NCBI RefSeq assembly: GCF_000276805.1
Contig: NZ_AKXQ01000010.1
Location: 122,502-186,501, forward strand
Reading direction: 5' to 3'
From: Moritella dasanensis ArB 0140
Lineage (GTDB): Bacteria; Pseudomonadota; Gammaproteobacteria; Enterobacterales; Moritellaceae
DNA length: 64,000 bases
Both the position numbers and the translations under genes were made by a program. Positions within the stretch are counted from its first letter, which is position 1; each line of letters starts with the position of its first letter. Positions 27,640-37,700 of the stretch are shown piece by piece. The notes beneath the pieces are model-generated. The model did no database searches and was not told where the DNA came from. It was given only the letters and a program-made list of their open reading frames with translations.

Positions 27640-28950
27640 CTAGAACGCTTCAGTGAACGTCAGGAACAAGCCACTGTCATCGGCACTAAAGCCAAAATCG
27701 ATACGCACATTCATGCGCGGTTGTAATTCGTAGCGATAACCAACACCGTAGCTATATAAAAGGTTGTCATACAGATTGCTATCATCACCAGCAATAGAGC
27801 CAATACCACCCCAAACAGTCATACCGTGTGCAGATAGGTCGCCATTATTACGCTGGAACGTATGACGATATTCAACCGTGTGTTCAATGGCATTATTATC
27901 TCTAAAGCGACCGGCGTATAAACCACGTAGCGAGAAACTACCGCCGAGTGTTGGCATATCATAGAAAGGTACATCGCCTTTACTCCATTGCATCGCATTG
28001 TAAACAGCGACAACACGGCCAGGGTTAAAGCTATGGTAGTAACGGTAATCAAGTAGCACTTTTTGGTAATCATTATCGCTACCGATCACCGATCCATAAT
28101 TGATGTATTCAAAGTTAAGGTATTGACCTTCCCAGGCATTAACTGTGACATCTCGAGTATCGTAATTGACCGTGACACCTAAGCCGATTGATAAAGGTTT
28201 ATCTTTAAATTCGTTAAAGTTATCGTCTAGGCTTGCCGTTAGTGGGATCTCGTCTTCGTCAGCTTGGTAATATTTCAACCGTAAAGCAGGACCAAAGTAG
28301 AAACCGTAATCATTTTTAAATGATAGATTAGCGTCATAGGTCAACGAGGTATTACGCATTAAGGTGTCATCAGATGAATCTTGGGCTTTGCCTTTGTCGT
28401 AACCAATCCCCCAGTAATTCTCAGCGTCATCGCTGAATGTCAACGCACCACTGAAACGGGTATCATTGTTATCAAAAAATAGATTCTGTTTTGAGCGGAT
28501 ACCATAACCAAAACCTGCGTCACCTTGTGTTCCTACAGCAAATAAGGACACACTTGAACGTTGTAGTTCTTGCTCTTCACGATTAGTACTAAACGAAAAT
28601 AAACCACCAGCAGCGACCATTAAACCGACTTCAGGAGTATAAGCAGGACCGCCTAACCAAGACGTGATTGATGTACCATTTTTTTCTTGGTGATCATCGA
28701 TAGCATATTCAAGATCAGTTTGGCGTTGCGTTAACGTTTCACATACTTCTGCTTCACAGTCATCCAGGGCAGTATCAAGCGCATCAATCGCAGTGTTGTA
28801 TTCTTCAGTGCGTTGTTGTGCTTGCGCGTCTGTCGAAAAGAAAGGCATTTCTGTTACAGCTGTAGGTAAATGCTGATACTCGGTGAGTGGATCTGCATTT
28901 ACCATTAACGGAGTGAAAGCAAGTAAAGGTACGTAAAATCGTTTAGTCAA
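27640..28950 (-). CDS. Short Omp85/BamA-type barrel protein, module partner B (copy 1)
   Basis: A 436-residue outer-membrane protein with a signal peptide (cleaved near MVNA) and a helical segment with two cysteines (about residues 60-85). A beta-barrel follows, with the BamA/TamA-type loop motif GGSFSLRGLYAGRF and a terminal Phe (TFTEAF). No POTRA domain is visible, so this is a POTRA-less Omp85 relative. It starts at TTG 28950, with TTGGAG ending 5 bases upstream. A near-identical relative is encoded at 31828-33165. A sigma70-type promoter with the same sequence as that copy's promoter lies at 29093-29121. Confidence 0.82.
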   Translation of the reverse strand: MTKRFYVPLLAFTPLMVNADPLTEYQHLPTAVTEMPFFSTDAQAQQRTEEYNTAIDALDTALDDCEAEVCETLTQRQTDLEYAIDDHQEKNGTSITSWLGGPAYTPEVGLMVAAGGLFSFSTNREEQELQRSSVSLFAVGTQGDAGFGYGIRSKQNLFFDNNDTRFSGALTFSDDAENYWGIGYDKGKAQDSSDDTLMRNTSLTYDANLSFKNDYGFYFGPALRLKYYQADEDEIPLTASLDDNFNEFKDKPLSIGLGVTVNYDTRDVTVNAWEGQYLNFEYINYGSVIGSDNDYQKVLLDYRYYHSFNPGRVVAVYNAMQWSKGDVPFYDMPTLGGSFSLRGLYAGRFRDNNAIEHTVEYRHTFQRNNGDLSAHGMTVWGGIGSIAGDDSNLYDNLLYSYGVGYRYELQPRMNVRIDFGFSADDSGLFLTFTEAF

Positions 28951-29279
28951 GAGATCTCCAAAAATGGTATTTATAAGCGGCGTGATTGTAAATTTCCAGT
29001 TGTGAAAAATACGTGAAAGTTACCGCTAATTGAGACTTTATTTATGACAATAGAAGAATCAATTTTAGTCATTGGTATTCAAAAGAGGGCGTATTCTAGG
29101 TGTGCAGCAAAACGAATGCAAGATGTTGAAAGTATTCAATAATGAATAACTAGATATGTTATGTTTTACTATGCAGGAATTATTTTTTTACGAGGTTTTT
29201 AGACGCTAAATCATACCGTGCGAGGTGTCATCGCGTGATGAAGTTGTAACGCCTGTTGTTTAGTATATTTATAATCGAT
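28951..29279. other. Intergenic region upstream of OMP module copy 1
   Basis: Contains the module promoter (29093-29121) and about 135 bases of leader up to the TTG start. I see no gene and no clear terminator for the gene ending at 29280. Confidence 0.6.
29093..29121 (-). promoter_or_regulatory. Sigma70-type promoter of OMP module copy 1
   Basis: Read on the minus strand, TTGCAT (29121-29116), 17 bases, then TAGAAT (29098-29093). The surrounding 23 bases (29082-29104) recur with one change at 33296-33318, upstream of module copy 2, so the promoter was duplicated or conserved with the genes. Confidence 0.72.
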
Positions 29280-30626
29280 TTAGAAAGGATGGTCTACCAT
29301 CAACCATAGGTTAGTGCTTTCATCGGAAACGGCAATATCAGCTCTGATCACCATCCCTGCCATTAAGGAGCGTAAGGAAAGACCTACATCGGTTTTTATA
29401 TCCGCAAATAATGCGTTGCTCGTATAGGCGTCCGCTACCTGTCCAACTTCAGCAAAACCGACTAATTGAAACCAATCAAGGCGTAGAAATTTCAACCAGC
29501 GTATATCTGCAATAGGGTTATTTTTAAAGGTATAACGATATTCTAGGCTACCATAAATAGCCGCTTTATCATGAAATCTATTTTGATCATAACCACGCAT
29601 ACGATAGAAACCGCCTAATGTAGCGCCTTCATTATACGGTGCTGAATTTGTCACTTGTTGACCTCCGGCATTATCATGCTCAAGTTGCCAAGACGGTGAG
29701 AACCCAGTCCAAAAATTCATTGCGATAATACGTTGTGATGCACTTTCAGATTGTCCAAGCGAGACATATTTACTCATTTCGAGATCAATGAATGTCCATC
29801 GACGATCTGAATCGAGCCAAGCAGGATCGTGGGTTATGGCAATATATTGACTACTGCCAGTTGAGGGATTAATTGCAAAGTCAGTATTGTTGTATAACAA
29901 CCCCAGCTCAAAAGCATGGATAGTACCATCAATCGCATCAGGTCCAGTTTCAAAGCTTTGGTAGCGATTAAATTGCCTTAGAATTAATACTGATACTCCC
30001 GTGTCTAATGGGTTCCAGGATTCTCCGCCAGTTGGCTCAGAGGTTAATAAACCACGGCTAGTTTCATATTTAACCATCCCCTGAGTTCGGGTCGCGCCGA
30101 TGGGCAATGAAAACTCTAATTTCATTTCCCACCAATTTGACGACCCATTAGCTTCAATATAATTGTCGTTCGATGAATCATTACTGCCAGCTAATGGATC
30201 GCTAATCGGAGTGTAGGTATCTCTGGGGCTGGCATAAGCTCGTTGATCAGGATAGTACCCCAGCATGCCTAGTATGCTAAAGTATAAGCGATCTGTTTTT
30301 GGTAAGCGATAATCCCAAACGCCGAGCCCTGCGCCATAACTTACGTCACCACCAAATGCGGCTCCACCTATGGTCATTTGATCTTGATAATAGCCGCTGA
30401 CCATACCACCGACGCCTATATTTAACCCCATTGAGTCTGTAGAAAATAAATACGGCAGGATTAGTTTTTCTGTCACCTTATTCGGGGTTTCAGCGCGGTT
30501 TAGGGTTGATTTAACTTTTGCTGAAGGTTTGGCATGGACCATAACGTTGAATGCAGAGAAACAGGTAGCTGTCACTATAACAAGCCCTAGTCGAGTGATG
30601 CTCTTGAATTTCCTTTCTAATCGCAT
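29280..30626 (-). CDS. Omp85-family outer-membrane barrel protein
   Basis: A 448-residue exported protein with a signal peptide ending at MVHA (about residue 32), then a beta-barrel without POTRA domains. The Omp85 loop motif is FYRMRGYDQNRFHDKAAIYG, followed by the strand GSLEYRYTF; the protein ends in Phe (MVDHPF). It differs from the two module barrels in the same region and is probably an older relative. GGAG lies 5 bases before the ATG at 30626. It lies between the two copies of the two-gene module. Substrate or role unknown. Confidence 0.82.
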   Translation of the reverse strand: MRLERKFKSITRLGLVIVTATCFSAFNVMVHAKPSAKVKSTLNRAETPNKVTEKLILPYLFSTDSMGLNIGVGGMVSGYYQDQMTIGGAAFGGDVSYGAGLGVWDYRLPKTDRLYFSILGMLGYYPDQRAYASPRDTYTPISDPLAGSNDSSNDNYIEANGSSNWWEMKLEFSLPIGATRTQGMVKYETSRGLLTSEPTGGESWNPLDTGVSVLILRQFNRYQSFETGPDAIDGTIHAFELGLLYNNTDFAINPSTGSSQYIAITHDPAWLDSDRRWTFIDLEMSKYVSLGQSESASQRIIAMNFWTGFSPSWQLEHDNAGGQQVTNSAPYNEGATLGGFYRMRGYDQNRFHDKAAIYGSLEYRYTFKNNPIADIRWLKFLRLDWFQLVGFAEVGQVADAYTSNALFADIKTDVGLSLRSLMAGMVIRADIAVSDESTNLWLMVDHPF

Positions 30627-30686
30627 GGAGACTCCATATCCCTATAATCAATCTCTTCAATATTAGTCTAATACATGGACTAATGG

Positions 30687-31808
30687 TTAATAACGATAAG
30701 ACAGGTTGGTAATAAATTGTTGGCGACTTGCCCCACCTATACCGCCATACTCAAAGGCCAGCATCCAGTGTTTACTTAAGTTATAACTACCACCGACAAG
30801 TCCCATCCATTTATCCACATTTTCTTGTTCTATTTTGTAGTCAACACTAAATCCGTCTTCGCCCACAGGCAGATACTGAGTACCGGACAGGGTTAGCTGG
30901 CTTTTTAAATAACTGGTGCCGACGTACAGTGATAAGCTTGAGCCGTTATTAAACTGAAACTGTTTACCTACTCGCGGCAGCACATTGACCACATAACCCT
31001 CGGTTTCACTGCGATCCATATCAGTCCAAGTGAATGTCACTGGGACAGAAATAAAGTAACTGTTCCAACCGCCGACAAACATCATCCCCGCACCGTAAGA
31101 CATCCCGGTTAGGCTAGCTTCAATGTCTTCGACTTCAAGACTAGCGCCTCCTAAAGCGTTACATAGAGGGCGATTTTTAATTAAAGTACAATCTACGTTT
31201 CCTTGTTCTAATGCATCGTCACCATCAATAGCAAAGTTAATGCCGACCGTTCCTGTTAATTTACCTACTGTGGCAAATACATTCATAAAAGGAAAGACCC
31301 AAGCATCTAACTTTAACTGTGGGGTGTGGGTATTGGATTCGGTGTTATCAAACGAAACAAAATCGATGTCATACTTTGGACTGCCATCGTAACCAACCGA
31401 TAAATCAGTCAGAGTCATATCCTGTTGGACGTTGGCATAAATAATACTGATACCAAATGGCAGTGGTAAGTCATAACCATTCATGATGACGTCTTCAGCA
31501 AAAAAGGGTAAAGCGTGTTCCCATTTCTTCCCTGGATTAGCTGTTTTTTTATCTGCTATTGTAAGGTCTAATTTGGGAACTTCACTCTCAGTGTCCTCCT
31601 GTGTTAGGAACGCTGCATTTTGCTCTTGATATATATATTGAGACATAAGAGACGGTAAACCAAATATAGTTTCATCTTGCAGTTCAAATAACGGTGGGAA
31701 TAACGCATTACTAGATGCTGTATCAACTTCTGCTATAGCATTGGTGTTGTTTGCAAAAGTGAGTGGCGCTGTTAAAGCCGTTAATAAAGTAAGTATTATT
31801 CGTTTCAT
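30687..31808 (-). CDS. Outer-membrane barrel protein, module partner A (copy 2)
   Basis: About 373 residues; a paralogue of the protein at 26561-27568, with the same signal-peptide wording (MKRIILTLLTALTAPLTFAN), the shared LKLDAWVFPFMNV segment and a C-terminal strand ending in Tyr (TNLSYRY). It carries an extra loop with two cysteines (VDCTLIKNRPLCNALGG). I choose ATG 31808, which opens a normal signal peptide; a longer frame to 31874 would overlap the gene upstream. It follows the Omp85-like gene by 19 bases, so the pair is one operon. Confidence 0.75.
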   Translation of the reverse strand: MKRIILTLLTALTAPLTFANNTNAIAEVDTASSNALFPPLFELQDETIFGLPSLMSQYIYQEQNAAFLTQEDTESEVPKLDLTIADKKTANPGKKWEHALPFFAEDVIMNGYDLPLPFGISIIYANVQQDMTLTDLSVGYDGSPKYDIDFVSFDNTESNTHTPQLKLDAWVFPFMNVFATVGKLTGTVGINFAIDGDDALEQGNVDCTLIKNRPLCNALGGASLEVEDIEASLTGMSYGAGMMFVGGWNSYFISVPVTFTWTDMDRSETEGYVVNVLPRVGKQFQFNNGSSLSLYVGTSYLKSQLTLSGTQYLPVGEDGFSVDYKIEQENVDKWMGLVGGSYNLSKHWMLAFEYGGIGGASRQQFITNLSYRY

Positions 31809-31827
31809 CGTAAAGTGCCTGTCGTGA

Positions 31828-33165
31828 TCAAAATGCTTCAGTAAAAGTAAGGAAAAAGCCACTGTCATCAGCACTGAATCCGAAGTCTATGCGTACATTC
31901 ATTCTTGGCTGTAATTCATAGCGGTAGCCAAACCCGTAGCTATATAATAAATCTTCATACAAGTGGCTATTATCTGCATCTGTATCACCTGCAACAGAGC
32001 CAATACCCGCCCATACAGTCATGCCGTGGGCAGATAAATTGCCGTTATCACGCAAGAATGTGTGGCGATATTCGGTCGTATGCTCAATGGCGTTATTATC
32101 TCTAAACCGACCCGCGTATAAGCCACGAAGTGAGAAACTACCACCAAGTGTCGGCATATCGTAAAACGGCACGTCACCATTACTCCATTGCAGCGCATTG
32201 TAAAAGGCGATGACACGACCTGGATTAAAGCTGTGGTAATAACGATAATCGATCAGCGCCTTTTGGTAATCATTGTCGCTACCGATATTCGAGCCATAGT
32301 TAATGTATTCAAAATTGAAATACTGGCCTTGCCATGCGTTAACGGTGACATCTCGGGTATCGTAATTTAATGTGACACCCAGACCTATGGATAAGGGTTT
32401 GTCTTTAAATTGGTTAAAATCGTCATCTTGTTGTGCAGTAAGTGGAATTTCGTCTTCATCTGCTTGGTAATATTTCAGCCGTAAAGCAGGACCAAAATAG
32501 AAACCATAACCGTTTTTAAACGACAAATTGGCGTCATAGGTCAGTGCGGTATTTCGCATCAAGGTATCGGCGGATGCATCTTGTGCTTTACCTTTATCGT
32601 AACCCACACCCCAATAATTTTCGGCATCATCACTGAATGTCAACGTACCTGTAAAGCGCGTATCATTATTGTCGAAAAACAAGTTTTGCTTAGAACGAAT
32701 CCCATAACCAACTCCGGCATCACCTTGGGTTCCTACTACAAATAAAGACACACTTGAACGTTGCAGTGCTTGTTGTTCACGGTTACTGCTAAATGAAAAT
32801 AACCCACCAGCAGCCAGCATTAAGCCAACTTCAGGTGTGTACGCTGGCCCGCCAAGCAAAGACATAATTGAAGCACCATTTTTTTCTTGGTGATCGTCAA
32901 TTGCATATTCTAGATCGGCTTGACGTTGAGCTAACGTTTTACACTCAGTCTCTTCGCACCGTTCTAAAGCATTATCAATCGCATCGATAGCATTGTTATA
33001 TTCACCCGTGCGTTGTTCTGCCTGTTCTTCAGTCGTAAAGAAAGGCATATCAGCAACATTGGTCGGTAGATATTGATACTTGGTGAGCTGGTCGGCATTT
33101 GCTGTCAACGGTGTTAAAACAAGTTGCGAGGCTAAGACAAGCAAGGCTAAGTAAATACGCTTAAT
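31828..33165 (-). CDS. Short Omp85/BamA-type barrel protein, module partner B (copy 2)
   Basis: About 445 residues; close paralogue of the protein at 27640-28950, sharing the two-cysteine helical segment, the GGSFSLRGLYAGRF loop and the TFTEAF end. The start is odd. The only in-frame ATG (33213) has no ribosome binding site and would add 16 residues before the signal peptide. At the position of the paralogue's TTG start, one base is missing, leaving ATT at 33165, 7 bases after TTGGAG. ATT is a rare initiator, so I place the start there tentatively. Confidence 0.75.
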   Translation of the reverse strand: MKRIYLALLVLASQLVLTPLTANADQLTKYQYLPTNVADMPFFTTEEQAEQRTGEYNNAIDAIDNALERCEETECKTLAQRQADLEYAIDDHQEKNGASIMSLLGGPAYTPEVGLMLAAGGLFSFSSNREQQALQRSSVSLFVVGTQGDAGVGYGIRSKQNLFFDNNDTRFTGTLTFSDDAENYWGVGYDKGKAQDASADTLMRNTALTYDANLSFKNGYGFYFGPALRLKYYQADEDEIPLTAQQDDDFNQFKDKPLSIGLGVTLNYDTRDVTVNAWQGQYFNFEYINYGSNIGSDNDYQKALIDYRYYHSFNPGRVIAFYNALQWSNGDVPFYDMPTLGGSFSLRGLYAGRFRDNNAIEHTTEYRHTFLRDNGNLSAHGMTVWAGIGSVAGDTDADNSHLYEDLLYSYGFGYRYELQPRMNVRIDFGFSADDSGFFLTFTEAF

Positions 33166-33306
33166 AAGAGGTCTCCAAAAAATCGCTAGTATAGGCAAGG
33201 CGGGTGTTGTCATACAACTGGGATAATTACGTGAAATAAGATTTACTAATACTTTAATCAGCTATATCTAAATCAATTTAAGGCCGCGTTATCACAAAGA
33301 GGGCGT

Positions 33307-33335
33307 ATTTTAGGTGTGGATTTTTTTGCATGCAA
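33307..33335 (-). promoter_or_regulatory. Sigma70-type promoter of OMP module copy 2
   Basis: On the minus strand TTGCAT (33335-33330), 17 bases, then TAAAAT (33312-33307). Spacing and both boxes match the promoter at 29093-29121 except for one base in the -10 element. Confidence 0.72.
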
Positions 33336-33487
33336 GTGGTTAGGGTTTTATCAAAATATTATTAATTAAATGTTCAAAACGGAGCGCTAGATTAATGTTA
33401 CTTATAACGAATTGGTGTCGGGGATATTCGAACCTTAGTCTACAATTAATGTGAGATAGTGAAGTATTCATTAATGAGGTGCTAATT

Positions 33488-33916
33488 ATGTTTAAAATAT
33501 CATTGTTTTTTGTAATGTTTATGGTCAGTTCAAATACGTTTGCTTTAAAGCAGGAACCGGCAAGTTCAGCACCCTCTGGGGTTAATGTTTACATTATAAG
33601 TCCGGTTGATGGTGCGACTGTTTCACCGACATTTACGGTGCGTTTTGGTTTAAGTGGAATGGGCATTGCGCCGGCGGGAATCGATCGTGATAAAACCGCT
33701 CACCATCACTTGCTTATCGATACTAAGGTGTTGCCTGATTTGACCAAACCGCTACAAGCGACAGATAAAGTACGCCATTTTGGTGGTGGTCAAACGGAAA
33801 CCGAAATAACACTAAAACCGGGTAAGCATACTCTACAGTTATTGTTAGGAAATTATGCGCATGTACCACATGACAAACCGCTGATGTCGAAAAAAATAAC
33901 GGTGATTGTTAAGTAG
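33488..33916 (+). CDS. DUF4399 exported protein
   Basis: A 142-residue exported protein with a signal peptide ending near SNTFA. The mature part contains the pattern GIDRDKTAHHHLLID followed by HFGGGQTE and KPGKHTLQLLLG, which is characteristic of DUF4399. The histidine cluster suggests metal binding, but no function is established for the family to my knowledge. GAGG lies 8 bases before ATG 33488; GTG 33479 overlaps that site. It converges with the L,D-transpeptidase gene. Confidence 0.82.
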   Translation: MFKISLFFVMFMVSSNTFALKQEPASSAPSGVNVYIISPVDGATVSPTFTVRFGLSGMGIAPAGIDRDKTAHHHLLIDTKVLPDLTKPLQATDKVRHFGGGQTETEITLKPGKHTLQLLLGNYAHVPHDKPLMSKKITVIVK

Positions 33917-33934
33917 TAGCAGGCATATAGACTG

Positions 33935-34447
33935 TTAAGGTGTTATCTGGATAGGGGTGCCATCGGGTACATATTTAGCGATATCTTGAATGGCTTTATT
34001 GCTGACTGCAATACAGCCATTCGTCCAGTCAGATCCAATCAGTAACGCTGCATTGTTTTTATTCGGTAAACCATGGATATAAATATTGCCACCGGGATTG
34101 AGATTACGTTCGAGCGAACGTGCTTTATCGCGTTTATTTGGGTAGGTGATATGAAGACTTAGATGATATTTACTCTGCCTATTTTTGAAGTCAATTTGAT
34201 ACAAACCTTCCGGTGTTTTTCTATCGCCGCGCTGTATTTTAGCGCCAATCGGGTTTTTTCCAAGGGAGATCTGATACGACTTAATCAACTGATCATTGCT
34301 AAAAAGAGAAAGAGTCCGATCTGATTTTTTAACCAATACATAATCCGCTTGCGCAAGTTGTGAGGCATAGCTATTGAGTGTAAATATCACGAGTGAAAAG
34401 AGTATTAATTGGTATGTCATGGCAAAAAGTGAATAATCTGTCGGCAT
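33935..34447 (-). CDS. L,D-transpeptidase (YkuD family), exported
   Basis: A 170-residue periplasmic enzyme that forms or edits peptidoglycan or lipoprotein cross-links using a catalytic cysteine. The YkuD signature is complete: YIHGLPNKN, then SDWTNGCIAVSN with the active-site Cys. The preceding domain has KSDRTLSLF and KTPEGLYQI. A hydrophobic N-terminal segment acts as signal peptide or anchor. The start may be ATG 34447 or ATG 34420; neither has a good ribosome binding site. It is a minimal, single-domain member without a peptidoglycan-binding LysM domain. Confidence 0.88.
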   Translation of the reverse strand: MPTDYSLFAMTYQLILFSLVIFTLNSYASQLAQADYVLVKKSDRTLSLFSNDQLIKSYQISLGKNPIGAKIQRGDRKTPEGLYQIDFKNRQSKYHLSLHITYPNKRDKARSLERNLNPGGNIYIHGLPNKNNAALLIGSDWTNGCIAVSNKAIQDIAKYVPDGTPIQITP

Positions 34448-34785
34448 TGAATGATAGGGTGATTAGACCGTATATCTTAATCACCTTCAATTTTTAGCTT
34501 ATAATTTTAAGTGATCTAAGTCACATATTTAAATGCCAATTAACAGCGTGAATATAAGGGGTTGATAGATAATTATTTATGACCGGCCCAAGAATATAAA
34601 CTATGACGAAGCTTTATAAAATATCATAACCCCATAAGAATATGCTCAAAAAACACACAAAATGACAGGTCTAAAGAGTGATAACTGCGTATTAACTGGA
34701 AAGATACCCGACACTACATTTTTGCTAGCGCTAAAGTTAGATCTAAAGCAAAGTAAGATGTTGTGTCGGGTGTATTTACAACGCA
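34448..34785. other. Intergenic region with a long inverted repeat
   Basis: No gene seen. ACCCGACAC (34706-34714) and GTGTCGGGT (34763-34771) form a 9-bp perfect stem around a 48-base loop just downstream of the RND permease gene. It may act as a transcription end for that operon, although no T tract follows. Confidence 0.45.
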
Positions 34786-37700
34786 CTAATCTCGATTAGG
34801 GATCTTGAATACCAACGTGTAAGTAACAGGTAATACAATTAAGGTTAATATCGACGCGAAACCTAAACCAAAGATGATGGTTATTGCCATTGAACTGAAA
34901 AACGCGTTCGACAGTAATGGGATCATACCTAACATCGTGGTTATCGCCGCCATTAACACGGGCCGAACTCGACTTACTGATGAATCGACTACCGCTGCAT
35001 AAGGTGCTTTTCCCTGGCTTAACTCCAAATTTATTTGGTCGACGAGTACAATGCCGTTCTTAATAATCATCCCGGTTAGACTGAGCAAGCCTAATAGCGC
35101 CATAAAGCTAAAAGGGGCATCAAAAAGCAGTAGACCAGATACCACCCCGATTAATGCTAGCGGTACAGTAAACCAAATGATCAGCGGTTGACGCACAGAA
35201 TTAAACAGCAAGACGGTGATCAAAAACATCGCTAAATAACCTAAAGGAATGGAGCTAAATACCGAGGTCTGCGCCTCTGTGGTTGTTTCAAATTCACCAC
35301 CCCATTCGAGATCATAACCAGCAGGTAAAGGTATTGCTTCCACCTTCGTACGGATGTTATTAAATACCGAATCTGCGGTTTCCCCTGTGCCATTAATCGG
35401 ATCTGCTAATACCGACAGTACTCGTTTACGATCACGGCGCATGATCATTGGGTCTTCCCATTCAGTGTTAAAATCACTGACGATTTGAGTCACTGGGACG
35501 AACAGATTATTATCCGCGCTCCATACCTGGAGTTTCCAAATACTATCGGCATCCAAGCGTTCGGTCGCAGGGGCGCGGGCTATGATGGGCATCAGATAGC
35601 TATTTTCACGATAGATGCCGACTTGTTTACCGCTAAAATTGGTCAGTAGGGCATTATCCAAATCGTGTTTACTTATGCCCGTTTCTCGTGCTTGTGCTAA
35701 TGCCAGTTGTGGTCGGATTAAGGTGACTTGATTACGCCAGTTATGACGGATACCGGTGGCCGTCGGTTCAGCGATTAAGATAGCTTCAGCCTGAGCCGCT
35801 AATTGGCGTAGTATTTGTGGATCTTCCCCATAGAATCGAGCCTCTATTTTAGCCGCTGGACTGGGACCATTTTCCATATACTTAATGCGGAACTGGGCTT
35901 CAGGATAATCCTGCAACAGGTCTACTTCTAGTTTACGCATAAAGGTATTTAAGGTATCGAGATTGGTCATCTCAATCAGTAGCTGGGCATAGGCGTTATA
36001 GCCTTTTTCTGGCACATAAGATAATACAAAGCGCTGCGAACCTTGGCCGATCACACTAGTTAGGTTAACTAAACCGACATCCTTAGATTGTTGCTGTTGC
36101 ATTAGGTCTTGTTCAATGCGGGCGACAAGTTGCTCTGTGGCATTAATATCACTCCCTTCAGGCATCCACACATCGACAAAAAATATCGGTGTACTCGAAG
36201 GTGGGAAAAATACATTCTTAATATGGCCAAAACCGATAACTGAAGCAATAAGCGCAGCGATCACCATGGCAACCGTAACAATACGGAAACGGATCGCCAG
36301 CATAAGAGCACCACGATAGAACTGAAATATAACACCTTTATACGGGTCATCATCTTGGGTTGATTTGTTATCACCGTCTTTAAACATTAAATGACAAAAG
36401 AATGGGGTAAGCGTCATCGCCGTGATCCAACTGATAAACAGCGAGATCAACAATACTTGAAATAAAGAGGCACAAAACTCACCCGTGGCATTATCTGACA
36501 GACCAATCGGGGCAAAAGCAATAATCGCAATAATGGTAGCGCCGAGTAGTGGCCATTGGGTTTGGGATATCACTTGTTTGGCCGTTTCCAACCGTGTTTG
36601 ACCACGTTGGATACCGATAAGAATACCTTCGGTGACCACAATCGCATTATCAACTAGCATACCGAGGGCGATAATAAGCGCACCTAATGAAATGATTTGT
36701 AACTCAATGTTGAGTATGTTCATGACAATGAAGGTACCGAGTATCGTCAGTAGTAATACCAGCCCCATTAATAAGCCAGAGCGTAGCCCCATAAAGACCA
36801 GTAGTACCACGATAACAATCGCGATAGATTCGGCCAAATTGATCAAGAAACCATTGACGGTATCATCGACCATTTTACTTTGGTCATAAACGGTCAATAG
36901 CTCGATACCAATGGGACGTTCGCCTTCGAGTTCTGCCAGTCGTTGATTTACCGCCGCACCGACATCAACCACATTGACACCACTGGAAAACGAGATGCCG
37001 ACAGATAAAGCCGCTTCCCCTTGACCATGATAAAGACTTGACGGTGTTTCATCTGCGGTTTTATAAATCTTGGCTATATCACCAAGGTAAATCAGTTTGG
37101 TGCTACCTGGCGCACTGACTAACAGACGTTCCATTTGTGTTACATTGCTAAACTCACCTGTCGGATGAATACGAATACGATCATCACCAACACGAATACT
37201 ACCGGCATTCGAAACCACGTTTTGCGCGTTAATAAGGCTATAAATGTAATCTTGGTTAAGTCCCAACGCCGAGAGTTTTTGTTGGGATATTTCCACTACT
37301 ACTTGTTCCGCAACTTTACCGGCAATCACAATTTTTTTGACGCCATTCACGAGCACTAATTCTCGACGTAAGAAATTAGCGTAATTTTGTAGCTCTCTAT
37401 TGCTGTATCCATCGCCAGTGATATTGACTAAAATACCAAATACATCGCCAAAATCATCAATGACATTGGGCGTTGCTACCCCAGGAGGTAATAGCTTGAT
37501 GGCATCGTTGACCTTACGGCGAACTTCATCCCATATCTGCGGTAATTCGTTGGCGCCATATTGTTCTTTAATCTCAATTTCAATTTGTGATAAACCAGCA
37601 CTGTTAATCGAGGTGATATGCTTGATTGCATCAAGTTGTTGCAGCGCATCTTCTAGCGGTAATGTGACTTCCTCTTCGACCTGCTCAGGTGATGCACCTG

